Shown here piece after piece: positions 13,331 through 26,713 of a stretch of DNA of 64,000 nt. The notes under the pieces were generated by a model. That model had not been told where the DNA came from and made no database searches. It saw only the letters and a program-made list of their open reading frames with translations. The number at the start of each line of letters is the position of its first letter. The first letter of the stretch is position 1. Source of the stretch: Liolophura sinensis. Lineage: Eukaryota > Mollusca > Polyplacophora > Chitonida > Chitonidae. The stretch lies in assembly GCF_032854445.1 (NCBI RefSeq), contig NC_088301.1:36009187-36073186 (forward strand), written 5' to 3'. Position numbers and translations under genes: made by a program.

Positions 13331-14257
13331 TTTGGCATGGTTGAATTGAAGAATGTAATAATCAACTTGAATCAGGAGTTGAAAACCAGACAGCTGTGTT
13401 CAGATACAAAATGTGTTACAAAATCATCATTGAGATTACCATAGTACTTGTATTAGTAGTCATCTTCTTTATATCTGTGTATTTCCAGTGTAATATTAAC
13501 TTGTTTTCAGTTAAACAGTGAAAGTCTAGCAGTTTTATGATCATGTTGTTTAATAGCAATTTAAATTTTTATTAAAAATTTTATTCAGACGTGCCTATTT
13601 TAATGCTTTTAAAATGATCACTCACCTACAAGCACAGTACCCAGGCTTGTATTATAATACTGTATATACAGTATGTATGTCCATTTGTTTTCAGGGCATG
13701 AAATAGTTGCAGTGTATACAGGGTTGCGTTTAATTTTGTGTCTGAGAACAGAATAATAGTAGTAATAATAATGATGATAAAAGAATTTCAAATGCATTGT
13801 CATGAATTTCACTGTTATCCTGTTGTTACATGTTTTTGTTGTTGTTCAATATAGAGAGAAATATAACGCTGTTTTGGCATTCATGTAATGTCATGAGTAT
13901 ATGTTGTACCTTGTGGGCACTTCATTTATCCGGATTTATTTTTTCATGGTATTGGCGTTAATATATACTGTACTCAGGACGGCTTCACTTATGAAACATT
14001 GCCTTTATATAAGAAACCACGCCGAGCCCTGAGGCAGTCACCACCCATCGCCATCACACTCCTGATATATATATATATCTGTATAGTTCTGCAATGAATG
14101 CAAAATATATCCATCAGTTTGGAAGCAGTGTTCAATAATCAAGTCTCTTGCTTTCGTTTGGAATTTTCTTCTGCATGTTACAGTAAAGGTGCTCCGAAAT
14201 CTAACACAATAACCAAATTTAGCATCGTCTAGGGTCAATCAGATCTACTTTCAAAAA

Positions 14258-14400
14258 TCCAGGGGCCGGTTGTTCAAAAGTGTATTAAATGTTAAGGCAG
14301 GTGTAAAGCTTAATACCAGTCATGGCATAACATAAAACTAATGGTCCTTCAGTCCAGACTAACGTTAATACCGGGATTTGTAGTTGTAACATTGAAAATT
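14258..14400 (+). repeat. Single end of a foldback MITE
   Basis: Starts with 'ggggccggttgttcaaaag', typical of the terminal inverted repeat of a widespread class of invertebrate MITEs. I could not find the opposing end nearby, so it is truncated. Low confidence in extent. Confidence 0.3.
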
Positions 14401-15483
14401 AAATAATTTTCCAGTCGAGTTAAAACGCCATGTTATACAGAAAGGCCTCTGTCTCTAAACGCTGAATCACCATGGAGGAAATCTTGGTTGTGCTTGTGTG
14501 TGCTAGAAAAGATGGTCGAGGCATGTGATATATATTGTACACGTGTAATTTGGGATGCAAATTGATTATTGGTGTATACGATTTGACGGTACATGTAGAT
14601 GTGCAGGAATGGATTGGCGCTTTGCTTGTCGGTATGGCTGTCACTTCACCCCCCCCCCCAAAAAAAAAAAATCAAACCTTTTTGAGTGACAATGGAGCGT
14701 GACATTTATGACGCGTGTATCAGGCTGGTCCTGATCCTGAATAATTCCACCCGAACCTTTTATAGTGCTGGAATAGAGAGAGACATGAGAGTTTTGTAGT
14801 GTACCTCTTCACGCGTCAGTTGACTGAATGTTTATTTATGTGTCTGTTCTTGGCTATTGAAAGACTTTCTTGGAAAACAGAATAAAGGCATTGTCCTTCA
14901 CTGCTTTCTCCCATAATCGAATATTGATCTCTCTGACTACTCTGTCTGCGAGAGTCTATAGACATTATATAAAAGCAGCAAGGCTGAATGTTTCGAGTCC
15001 TGAGCCCTGTACCATTAGCAATCCGTTCGGTTTAGTCGATTGTTACTAAAATGGAAGCATGTATATGTTTAACAATTATGTTGCTACGGAAACGCGAGAT
15101 GGCTATTGGTGTATCCTCCTCCCCTCGGCCTCGATTTCAATCAACGTCACAAGTTCTTACTACAAAAACTAGTGTGTCAAAGTTATTCCATCAAACGCCT
15201 TCACTGTAACTTTCTTAAGTTTTACAATGAGTATAATCCTCGTGTAAGTAAATATGGACAGTGTCCAGAATATTTGGCCCCCAGCTTCGTGAATGTGTCT
15301 GGTTCCGCTTAACCCGGCACTAGGGACTGTATATTCATCGTGTTGAATTAGATCGCCACTTCGGATGTATGAACATTTTCCACCAAAGTGCGACTGCGAT
15401 GTATAGTTTATTATCCACAACTCATATGCTGTCATGCTATAGGATTTGAATGCTGATTTCCGCCATTCGCCCTGAAAAATTTT

Positions 15484-15580
15484 GCGCCTTTCCAACATCA
15501 TTGAAAACTGATGACTGCTTCTCTTTGCATGATTCCTTCTTGGAACGTCCATATTGGGAATACGAATGTCTGTTTCGACG
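15484..15580 (+). repeat. Dispersed repeat family R1, copy 1
   Basis: Contains 'cctttccaacatcattgaaa' and, 60 bp on, 'gaatacgaatgtctgt'. Both blocks recur in the same order at 59885-60060, and the first recurs at about 24180. This copy looks internally deleted relative to the 59.9 kb copy. Confidence 0.5.
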
Positions 15581-17623
15581 CATAGATAAGGCATAATTGT
15601 ACAGTATATATTTTTCTCTTTCGTATTTGACGACTGATTATAGTTTTGTTGTCCCCTCTTGACCATTTTTATGACACTTACACACAGCAGCAGGGAAATC
15701 CGAAAATACACTCTAAAAGATGAGTTTCCATACAAAGACTGCGTATGCCGATTTAGTTAACCCAGTAATTGCTTAGTTCACCCGTTAACTGTTTCCATCT
15801 ACTCAGGCTTTTAAGGTCCACAAACTGAATACACAACACATATGCGAAGAATGAACACTGAGTCATTTTTTGCCCGTTTGTATTTAATGGTGAACTTTAG
15901 ATCGTCTAAAATCTCAATATAATGAGAAAAGAAATCAATGAAACGCTTTGGACAAAGTGATTTAATTAAAGAACTAAAACAGTGAACTGTGTTTTAGACG
16001 CAAGAAAACAGCAAGCCAGGTGACAACGTGAGTATTGAATTGTCTTCTGTACCCCTTTTTACACAAAGTTGCAACATTTTCCTTGAAAAATCAACATGTA
16101 GGCAACGCGAGCTGAAATATCTATTGTAATACAGATAACTTGTTGATTTGCTCATGATATAGCAAAAGAGCTATAACATTTGTCAAGTCAAGTCTTGACG
16201 GCAAAACAAAATCTTTCTCATTAGACAAGTATTTTTTGTTTTCATGGCAAGCAACTGAAAGTTTCAACGACGTGATCGTAATAGGAGAAAAATTGTTTTA
16301 TGGAATGAATTTCATATCTGATGTGTATGTTTATGCTGAGATGGATTCCTATTTCAACTAAGGTTGTTTCGAAAAAATGTCTTGTTTCCATGTGAGCTGA
16401 CTAAAAATGCTGTTCGTATGATGAGAACCAAATATATATGAAGGCGCTACGTATCACGCAGGATTAACTGGAATGAATCAGATTAAACATTTCAACTGAG
16501 GCTGTTCGATCAAATTTCTTATTGTCACGTCAGTGAACGCAATAGAAATCATATTTGGTTACTTGTCTCATTTCATTTTTTTATCATTCTTGAATGAAAG
16601 CCTTTCTCGATAAAAGTTTTAGCAAAAAAGCTCTTGTTGTAGTACATATACAAAGACAGACTTTCGCTGGAATTGCAATTTATCATTTATCAAATAGCTC
16701 GACATGTAAAGTAAAGCACGTAATAGGCACCGGAATGTATATGTATCGTGCAAAATGTGAAGTGTAAACAACTACACTTTTATGCGTAAAATAATGTTAA
16801 AACTTGGATGCGGTTCCCAGGTTAAAAGAAGTTGAACCCCTTTTGAAATAGACAATTTAAAGTACCGCCTAAAAAGCAATTTCCAAATTTGATCTTCATG
16901 ATTTTCACAGTGAATAAATTGCAAATACAGGTTGTTGTTCTGCGGTAGAAGTTTTAGACCACATTGAACAAACGGAGTCTAAGTGACGTCACCTATTCTT
17001 ACATCTTTGATTGCTTTATTTATAGGTTCAACCTATATTATGAATATACATGGACATGTATAGTACCACATCTATATCTGTGTTTAATGTGAAAATAGAG
17101 AAGTCCAGCAGTAAAAAAAATCCGTGGTGTCACTGTGCTTTAGTCTTCAAACAGTCCACGTTAGAGCCGCGATATTGTTGCTTTTTTCTTCACTATAAAA
17201 AGCTATATATGTGTTTGGAATCTGGTTGAAGTGGCTTTTCAAATGATGCGTGTTTTAATTAAAAGTGGTCTTTTCCTGTAAGGAATTATAGAGCCCCACA
17301 TTGATATTTTGAGCTCAAAATCTTTCCCTCTATCCGGTTTCCTCCTCTTATCAGTCTGCATTACCAACCATATTGCATTCCGCATTAAACACTTATCCGA
17401 TAAACAACCCTTGTGTTTCAGTATGAATACAGTAAATAAAGAAATTTTTTTCCAGTGTTGGAATAAATATAATAAAAGTAATAATCTAAGACTACCTGGT
17501 AACTATGAACCTAAAGGACCATTCACCGCTCTAACCATATACTTCTAGCATCCCATCATGTCAACGGTGTCTTCAAATCTTATATATATATATGGGTGTG
17601 AATTCGTAATTCCTCATGATGCT

Positions 17624-19417
17624 CTAGAATTCCCCAATTTGAACTCTAAGATAATGTATACTCTCAGCTGGATTCCTTGCCCTGTTGAATTTGTTTTTTC
17701 CTGTACTCTTCTTAAACTTCTTGTGCTGAAAATCTTCATAGTCTTCTACGTCAAACATTGGTTTGCAAATTTTAAACCGAGCACCTTTTTCTAGTTTTTG
17801 CACTGATGTGTCGGATCGATTGTTCGCATGCTGATCCAGGACATTCGACGTCGGACCTTGCATCTTTGGAGACATGCTTTTCAGGTAGAGAGAAGGTTCA
17901 TCACTATTTGTTACATGGGAGTCCCATTTATGAACGCTGAAAGTATCATAGTCGCTTCCTGCAGAGGAATTTTTGGATGGCGACGTGCCCCTGGAAATTA
18001 ACTGCTGGGTTATGACACCGTTGGGACAAATGTCTTTTGAGTGGTTTGTGTGTCCATTTGATGTCAAACTATCCTGTTTATTTAAGCCACTAGGCAAGGT
18101 GCCTTTTCTCTCCGTTGCAATATTTCCACTTTTGTCCGACAGTTTTGTCTCCAGCAGTGTTGCTCTGTTGCTGTATAATAAACTTTCGGGCATTTTCTGT
18201 CGGTCTGCCACCGTAGTGCGACCTGTATTTTTTACCAAACGTTCATTGACGCTTTTGGGTCTTCCTAACGCCACCATTTGTTGTTGTTCGTCCCATCTCA
18301 ACAATGGAGAACCTCGCCATATTTTCTTTTGAAAAACTGGAACGCTCAGTTGAAGTAACTCTAACGATTTCGTAGATTCAACGTCTTTTCTTTCTTCCAG
18401 ATGGCATGGAGGCTCACTTTTAGTCATTGGTACCTTAGGCACGTCAGAACAAACCGGGTGAATGTTGATTCCAGAAACGTAGACGTCAGAAGCATTGCCA
18501 CCATGTGACGACGTCCGGCTAATTGCTAAACGCCAAGATTTTCTAAGAAGTATGTTGCCATGGGGATGAAAAATGCTGTTGTCTTGAGATGGATAGGTGG
18601 CTAGTTTCTTACCATCGATCACTGGTAGAGGTTTGGGTAAGTCTTTCCTTATTGGTGAAATAAGAGCTGGGTTTCCAGTCCTTTCTATATGACTATCTAT
18701 TGAACCGCCCGATCTTCCCGTAACGCTGATACCTGATTTGTCAAGGGCCGTGGATTGAGACCGCTTGTTAGTCCATCGCCGACATGTTGGTCTCTTCTTC
18801 ATGCGGTTAACTTGGGCTTGTTGGTGTGTCTCATCTGAAGAAATGACGGACTGAATGGACACTTGCATGGCGTCGCAATCCCCATCGCATTCTTGGTACG
18901 CTGTCCTAATGTAATCCGGTTTTCTTGTAAACATGTCACCCGTTGCGTTATCCAGATCTTTGGGGTATAACTGTTTCCTTACCACAATGCTTTGAAGGCC
19001 ATCTCTGAAGTGAGACCTTGGGATAGATACGGATTTTTCTCGCGCTAGGTTTAAACTGTCAGATGTATGATTCTGTGTCAGTTGGAAAAGAGAGCTCGCC
19101 TGGGAGTCCTCAGTAGGCTGTTTTTTCGGCAGGAATTGGTCAGGTTGTCGGTACAACACTGTGTTCGCTTTTACCTTTCCGTAATTTGCTTCATTTTCCT
19201 TGGATCGAGTCACAGGCCTCTCCAAAGAGTTGACTACTTCAAAAATCTTTCCGTTCAGTACGCTCTCATTTACCACAGTTTCTCTGTCCCCCAGCTTATG
19301 CGTTCCGACTGTGAGCTTTCCGCTACTGTGCTCCAGAACAATTCGGCCACGGTTGGTATCGTCAATTTCACGGGTGGTAAATCCAAACCGATGACCCCGC
19401 TTCTCCGCCAAAGCCAT
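17624..19417 (-). CDS. Intronless orphan gene, 597-aa predicted disordered protein
   Basis: A single uninterrupted reading frame of 597 codons, far longer than chance in this AT-rich DNA. The start is well defined: ATG at 19417 has a strong context (gcaccATGG) and an in-frame TGA 15 bases upstream. The product is basic and rich in Ser, Thr, Asn and Lys, with no signal peptide, membrane segment or domain that I recognise. Low-complexity regions suggest intrinsic disorder. The C-terminus is Lys-rich (HKKFKKSTGKNKFNRARN) and could bind nucleic acid or membrane phosphate, but that is a guess. No intron signals are needed. It resembles in style, though not clearly in sequence, the two other intronless orphans at 26.7 and 57.9 kb. 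It may be a fast-evolving lineage-specific gene or an old retrocopy. Confidence 0.6.
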   Translation of the reverse strand: MALAEKRGHRFGFTTREIDDTNRGRIVLEHSSGKLTVGTHKLGDRETVVNESVLNGKIFEVVNSLERPVTRSKENEANYGKVKANTVLYRQPDQFLPKKQPTEDSQASSLFQLTQNHTSDSLNLAREKSVSIPRSHFRDGLQSIVVRKQLYPKDLDNATGDMFTRKPDYIRTAYQECDGDCDAMQVSIQSVISSDETHQQAQVNRMKKRPTCRRWTNKRSQSTALDKSGISVTGRSGGSIDSHIERTGNPALISPIRKDLPKPLPVIDGKKLATYPSQDNSIFHPHGNILLRKSWRLAISRTSSHGGNASDVYVSGINIHPVCSDVPKVPMTKSEPPCHLEERKDVESTKSLELLQLSVPVFQKKIWRGSPLLRWDEQQQMVALGRPKSVNERLVKNTGRTTVADRQKMPESLLYSNRATLLETKLSDKSGNIATERKGTLPSGLNKQDSLTSNGHTNHSKDICPNGVITQQLISRGTSPSKNSSAGSDYDTFSVHKWDSHVTNSDEPSLYLKSMSPKMQGPTSNVLDQHANNRSDTSVQKLEKGARFKICKPMFDVEDYEDFQHKKFKKSTGKNKFNRARNPAESIHYLRVQIGEF

Positions 19418-22111
19418 GGTGCATGGACTTCAAATTGACCAAACACCTGGTGGTCATACATTCATGTGCATCTGCAGATTATACACTTGAGGTGCCAAGA
19501 ACATGCTGTTAAGCTCGAGGTGGCGTGGGACATCCTTTCATCGAATATTCATCTACAAGTATGCAAAAGCTAAATAAAATACTGGGACAATGACATACAC
19601 TTTCAATTAATCTAGTGATCTATTCTTTAAAATCTTCAGTGGTACTAATAGTACACAGTACTGAAGCAAAATGCATATCTACATGATTGTGTGTACCAGC
19701 AGTATACCAACTGTGTAACTTGTAACACATTCACGATGACATGTACAGATACATTTGCACATGACATTCTGGATGTGTAATTTTGTATACAGTCGTTTCA
19801 GAGTGTGTACATACGAGCATGAATGCTTGTACATGTATGAAAATTTAGTCTCTGTCGTCCTCAAAGCTATATGTAACAACAACTTTGGGCGTACTTATGT
19901 ACATGTATCTCCTTCAAAGCAGGAAAATATTCCTACATATATAGTCTCTTTCTTTTAACTCCTCGTCTGTATTCAGTTTTCTGTAAAATCAGTTATATTC
20001 GCTACCAAAACTGACCTTCATCAGTAATATATAACATAAATGTGCAGAGCTGAATATAGGGGACAAGTTAAAGAAACGGAGTGTAGAAGAATTAAAGGTA
20101 TCTTGATTGCAGGATATTTCTGACTGGCTCAAATTCGTGAGAATTTTAATGTAAGTATCACGGAATCATAAAAAGTGTAACACTATTTGACTCCATCTAC
20201 TGTATATACTATTATAATATTCGTCGCCACGACCGTTTAGAGCCGGTCACTTCAATTGTAAGAATATATAAAAACAAATTAAGACGTACTGCATGGAGAG
20301 AAAAACCACAAAAGCGACGAATTTGTGATGGCTGGCAAATGGCCACACGTAACCGGTGAAATACGGCCGCTTGTCAATTTACCTTAGTGAGGGCTTTATT
20401 CTAACTTTTCAAGTAAATGCATCAATAGTAGCAATTTACACGCCCCCTAGCAGCACGGCTTATGTAGAATTAGGTAGAAAAGGGGGTGCAATAATGTTAA
20501 ATTGCAATTTATCAGACGCCACTGGTCTAGAATGACCCAAAATGCTATGTGGTCATCGTATATGTCCAACGTTAAATGTAAGCGCGATTATCAATACTTG
20601 TATTTTGGCGTAGGTAACTTCCGGTGGAAGAACACTTACCTGTTTTTCTGTGAACATCAATACACCACGAGGAAAAGAATTAACAGAGTAATGGTATAAA
20701 ACAGTTGTCTTTGGCGCATGCTCAGTGACATCCGTTACGGTAGACATCCGTGATCATGGCTAGCCTGATTCACTGGTGTGACGTGCTGAGCTGATTCTAC
20801 GAACACATCAACCAAAGTTCTCTCTTACACCGCTATTATTCAATTCAGGAAATATTTCACTGATGGTAATGCTCCATTAAATCTCGGTGGCATATATGTA
20901 TATCTGTTCATATTTCCATTTTGGATTGGGAATTGTCAAGAATTAGTAGGCTCCTTTTCCATCTGCATTTATATTATTAGAGCAAATTAATACACACGTG
21001 TTACAGAAAAGCTGTATGGCTTGGTTCCGCTTTTTTCTTTACCGCCTTCTGACAGCATGTGTACATTTCATATGGCCCACTTTCTCCTTCACTACCCATG
21101 ACATGCGCTGGTTTGCATATAGATAATGAACCATTCATCTTATCACACACGTGAAACCCACGATGGGGCCATGCACTCCAAATAACACAAACTATAATGC
21201 CGCACGGTCCAAGTTTATATAATGGTTACTACAAGGCTCGGGGCTTGAGACTATCTAAATACATTATATTGTCAGCTTATTATATATACACAGGAGAGAA
21301 ATTATCGGTTCTCTCATAAATCATTTAGACATGGGTCACACATTACAGTGGCTTATGTCTACCTAATTTCAAAACTCGAGTGGGTAATAAGAGCATTCCC
21401 TGAGTTATTTAGCTAAATAACTGAACATTACTTACATGTGTGTCCCAAGCCAGAATATATGGTTGACCTTACATGGTTATGGATTAACCTTGTTTCGTCC
21501 AAAATTCATTTATTACTTATATCAAAAGAATAAATTAATCTTTGAAGTAGGATAGAAAGTGCAAATATGAATGAGGAAACTTCAGCGAATAGGTGCTTAC
21601 TTTATATGCAGTCGGTAACCATGTTTTATAGTAACATATCTTAAGAAGAACACTTTTATGATGCACAATTTCTTTCCAGATATTGTTGTTTGTTAGGCTA
21701 ATTTTACAAACTCTGAAAGAAGTGATAAATGAAATGAATTATAAGAGATTAAGTTTTGGTGGGAATTCAACTATTATGAATGTCACGTAAAATCAAAATC
21801 GTAATACAGCTGAGCCGGGCTTTAAATACAATCGGTCAGAAATATCCAGGGTTAATAATTAACAGGAATATACAAACTGCGGTATGAACATGATCACGGG
21901 TGAGATGAGTTTTGAACAGTGAAAGAACGAAATGCATTGTCTTTGACGAAAGCGTATAATAGAAGTACCTATATAGTATATAGGCCTAAATACAGTTAAA
22001 GTATTTCAGATCTGTTCAATATGTTGTATACAGCACAGTGTAAAGGTGTTATTTAGAGAATGAATACACTTGATTGTACGGACATAACAGTGGATGACAT
22101 GAATTTGACAT

Positions 22112-22214
22112 AAAGTGTATTCCCGGGTTTCTTCTCACCATAATACTGGCCGCCATGGAAGAAGTCAAATATTTTCGAAAGACACCAATGAAATAAATAA
22201 ATAAGTAAATAAAT
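22112..22214 (+). repeat. SINE 3' fragment
   Basis: Has 'caccataatactggccgcc' followed by a diverged end (the usual 'attcttgagtacggcg' is shortened) and a long AAAT/AAGT tail. 5'-truncated member of the common SINE family. Confidence 0.65.
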
Positions 22215-24164
22215 GTATTCATGACGGCCAAATCATTACAGTTCTGTGACTGTTACGAAAGCTGATCTCTGCAGGCCTGTTAAGTATTGAAATGAATGCA
22301 TATATACAAGACATTTAAGACAAACTTAATAACTAAATGTACTAACAATCAGATAAATAAATAAACGTATGTCATGTTTAGAATTCGAAGGTTTTTCGTG
22401 CGGTTGTAAATTAAAATCAAACAACCAAATATAACGAAATAGGCCTATAGAATTTTACACTGATTCCTATCTTACCATGCTTGGTGCTGAATTCAAGAAT
22501 CCCAAGAATCTCCTATCAAACCACCTTGGTCGTTTCACATCTGGACATTTTGCGCATGCAGTTGTTGTAGACTGATTCTGTTGACAGGTGCTACAGGGTC
22601 TACATAATAATATCAACAATGGCCGTTTTCCCCTATCTCGTTTAAAATGACTGACCTCATCTGCACGTATCTATAACAGAAAGTGTCACCTTTGTGTTTG
22701 TAAATTTATGGCAGGGAACAGTTAGGTCTATATAATAATCTAGCCAGCCTTTTCCCCGTTCAGCTGGGCGTATTAACTGTGATCTGTGCTAAGACTAGCT
22801 CATGTCTGACCTCCGCTATTGTAACAGGAGACGGTTGTATTGATAGGCCACTAAACCACTACCCCGATCCGCACAATACGGCGTATGAAACAAGCGACCT
22901 CTTATCAAAGACCGTGACATTAAATCTGAACAAGCAATAAACTTACACTGCTCGGATATACTGCAGTATAAGTTGTTTTCTCTAAAGCGGGTTTAAAGCT
23001 ACATATATACACCTATAATCTGATATATATTGGAATTATAGGTTGTTGAGGTGCCTTAACCTGTAGTCTATGGGGTAACTGTACTTGAAGGTGGAAAGCT
23101 TTATAACGGACAATTTTTGCTGCCACTATATGTATTTTCTATAGAAATCATCTATACCATCTCTAGATAGGTTTGCAGATCTTCTAATAAAATTAATTTG
23201 TACACAACCGGGTAAGTGTCCTCACAACTTGCACAGCTAACTACGTTTTGAAGAATAAATCGTGTGGTTCAAGCATGCATATTTCTATACATAATAACTT
23301 GAAAATTGTGCCGGCTCTATGTCTTTTAATGCCGGTTAAGGGTTTACGCCTAACCAGGATATAGGCCTACTACTGAAGAAATTTCAGTTTCTAACCCGAC
23401 TAATGATATCAACAACTTTGCAATAAAGTTACCAGTCTGTAGATACTTGGTACACGATTTTTTTACAGAAGGTCATTAAGTTATTGCTTTCCGGCTATAG
23501 GTAGCCAGGTAGCCATTTCAGCTCCTCTATACCTGGTTGGGGGAGTTTCATAGCCACAGCGGCAACCTGTGGTAAACCACACACCTTTTAACACCAAGCC
23601 CGATAAGTATGATAAGCCCTTTCTAAACCATGTCAGCAGTCCATACTGAGACAGAGAAATGCGTGACGGAATCACAAAATTTTCGTGACGGAATCACGAG
23701 TGTGATTTTTCAGAATTTTATGCATAAACATTAGTAAAATTCATCAAAAAAAATGAGAATATGTTTTCAGTCCTGTATATATTACGGGTCTACATGGTTG
23801 CAATGTAATGATATTTAAGTGTTGTGTGATATCCGTTTTCTTTGTCGTTACAAGACTTTCGTCGTTCTACTTGTCATATATTAAAGGGCAGATAACTCAT
23901 TTCAAATATTCTGTAGATATTATGTAAATATGTTAACCAGTCATGGGGAACATTTCTTTTCTAGTTCAGGTCTAATCTGTGTAATCTATTGACCTTTGCG
24001 AGGCATTTTTGGGGCAAACTGATTACATATTAATCGTGCATTGCCAGAGAACAATATTCAAGTCAGCTTTGACTCGAGTCGCCATTGCGCCAGAAAAAGA
24101 TCCCTGTTCAACTTATAAACTTGCATGGAACGCGATTTGGATACTGTTTTAATTTATTAGCCAA

Positions 24165-24310
24165 GGACATCCCTTGCTTGTTTTCATCATCACTGAAAAC
24201 TGCTGATTGTTTCTCTTCGTATAAATCCGTCCTAATAGCTTACTTTACTTTCTTTGGTCTAGGGTGGTTTGTGTTGAACGTTGCGATTATTGATCCAGAA
24301 CCCCAACGTT
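24165..24310 (+). repeat. Dispersed repeat family R1, copy 2
   Basis: Shares 'catcactgaaaactgctga' and then 'ttactttctttggtctaggg tggtttgtgttgaacg' with the block at 59885-60000 ('tatactttagttcattggtg gtttagtgttaaac'). The 123-codon ORF over this stretch is therefore probably repeat-derived, not a gene. Confidence 0.45.
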
Positions 24311-26713
24311 GGTTGTCAGATTGTAGACAAATGCCTTATGGTCATCTTTTTTTGTCTGGAAGTTCGTCTGTGGTATTTCCAATATGTCAGAGATCAGAGC
24401 TGGTTGATGAAATATGTCTATTTTTTTTAGTCTTTTATAAAATTCTAACACTCTAGCAGAAGTTTTTGTTCTCCAGCCAAACGTCAGTCTTAGGTGGGTT
24501 CCTTGTCGTCATGGCGTCGACGACCATATGAATGATTACAGGCAAAAAATCCATGGCATTCTCAACATACTGTTCATATTTGTATGCACGCTCTACTCGT
24601 TGTCTCATAAAGGTATACATTTTATAAAATTTGAATAAAAACAATGAAATTTTTCAACACAGTCAAATTGAAATGCTTATTGTAGTAAATTTCAGAAGCA
24701 ACAACGAGAATCGCTGCAGTTCACCGCAAGCTTACCAGTCAATGTATTTAAAATCAATACAATTAACACGTTTTGCACTTCACAAATGTCAACTTATATC
24801 GATCAATTTGGCATTTTGGTAAGTTACCATTATTCCTTATGTTATCACTTACAATCGTTATAAATCAATGATAAATTAGCTCCATATTTATGGTTCTTAT
24901 ACAGTATGGATTCTCCTTTATCAGAGCTCAGTTGATTCATAGCTGTCATGTCTGAAGATGTGTGAAAAAGGCCCGTGTGCGGATCTATTCTAGAAAGACG
25001 TGGTCACGGTCCTCATAAATAAGAGATTAAACGTAGTTCCCAAAAGAACTTTCAGCTTTACACACATGTGAACTTCAAATAATGCACTGATCTAGAATTT
25101 ATTAAGATTTCTTCCACATTGCAACAATTGTTTTCCGTGATATAGTGCTGTAGTAATTTTGCAGCCCTATACACTTATTTATGTTGTGTATAAGTAGAGT
25201 GATACTTAGTATTTAGGATTTAAAAAGAAATCTTACTGAAAGATCAAACCCTAAACTTACCTGAATTCAGAAGCTTGACAGCTGGTCTCTTTCGGAAGAA
25301 CAAATGCGGCTCTCTTTTTACCAGGTACCGTATCCATAACATCATTGGTTCGTTTCCCTTAGCCAATCACCAGATATATATGTGTGCAATTTGATAACGG
25401 AGTGATCACACATTTGGCGTGTCACTTATCCCTTCTCAATATTTACCTGTCAGTCACGGTGTGATAATGTATGCCTTTATAACCAATTTAATAACAAAGG
25501 TGCTAATAACAATTCGTACAAATATAGGCACAATAACCGGGGGAAAATTCTTCTTTTTATTACGGTTTCATTATCGTGCCGTTAATCATTATCGATGATT
25601 TTTTTTTCGGCTTTCTGGCTTGCTTGTTGATTGGTTGACTGATTGAGTTAATATTAGATTTTGAATCCTTGGTTAAGTATTCCTAAACAACCACTCAGGT
25701 TGTACGCTTAAACATGCACTATGCAGCGTTTAAAGGATACCCAATATGAATATCACGCTTTAAAAGTTCATAATATATACCTAGAACAACTACTCGACCT
25801 GATGTTAAGTAAAACTTTTTTACATTCGCACGTGGCATGATGAAGTGTGAGGTACAAATTAATGCCATAATTATTCACTAGAACTGTCATTTCCCTCGGA
25901 TAAAGGATTGTTTACCCTGACCCCCGGATGGTAGATAAGGCGCAACCTGACCACATGCTTGAATGGGTGTAAAATTATTGAACACCAGTAAACATCATCA
26001 GAGTCAACACGAGAAGTGATTTATCACAAGGCCTGGAGTGTATATGTCCCTGGTAACATTTCTTATCCCATAAGTACACATGCTATATTTATAGCCTTCA
26101 AAGTAAGCAATTACTAAATGGATCGTATTATACTGGTATATACCTAAAAATTTGTGATTTATCTTAAAGATTACCGGATAAAAAAGGCCGTCTGTGAACT
26201 AGTCTAAACGTCTGTCTATATATGTTCTATTGCCTTAATCCAGTCAGCCTGTCATATAAAGTTCGTGTAGACGTAGATGTCACGAGACCAGGATATGACT
26301 CAAGGTCAAGACGGATGAAATATTTGCCAATAAACGAAGTGTGTTCATAAGCCATTATACCGCTGCCAAGACGCATGATATATAGGTAAACATTCAACCC
26401 TGCCTCCCCTTTAAAGCCTTTAATTGGGTTTATAGTTAATCCAACTTTCACCCGCGTGGCGCTAACGCAGCATTACGGTCAAATGTCGTTATTGTGTGAA
26501 CTAATCTCGGATACATGTTATAAAACCATGTATTGGCCTATTAATTACTATGTTGTTTGTCTTCCACATTAATAACTGCAAGATACCTTATAGATTGAAA
26601 AAGGTGGATGTTTACACAGTGTGATACAGCCATGAAACACTTTTCTGGTATGTAAGACGTTGTTTATGAATTCATAGCTTTCCGATATACATTGCGTGTA
26701 TACCAAGGTCACG

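Larger units (their letters stand above)
12216..17623. other. MPV17L2 3'UTR and long noncoding interval
   Basis: No gene supported. It holds the likely MPV17L2 3'UTR (ATTAAA near 12466), a perfect 11-bp-stem hairpin at 13303-13330, one end of a foldback MITE near 14262 ('ggggccggttgttcaaaag') and a C-run/A-run at about 14650-14670. A 188-codon minus ORF at 15169-15735 has no recognisable domain and overlaps a dispersed repeat. Confidence 0.4.
19418..26713. other. Gene-poor interval with repeat remnants
   Basis: About 7.3 kb with no supported gene on either strand. Contents noted: a SINE fragment (22112-22214), a dispersed repeat (about 24165-24310), and a short duplicated 'cgtgacggaatcac' motif near 23670-23700. 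The promoters of the flanking divergent orphan ORFs must lie at its ends, but no specific elements were recognised. Confidence 0.4.

Noticed and set aside
15169-15735. 188-codon minus-strand ORF
   Set aside because: No recognisable domain, and it overlaps a dispersed repeat also found at 24.2 and 59.9 kb; no splice or start context supports it.
24085-24456. 123-codon plus ORF
   Set aside because: Largely covered by a dispersed repeat; no domain.
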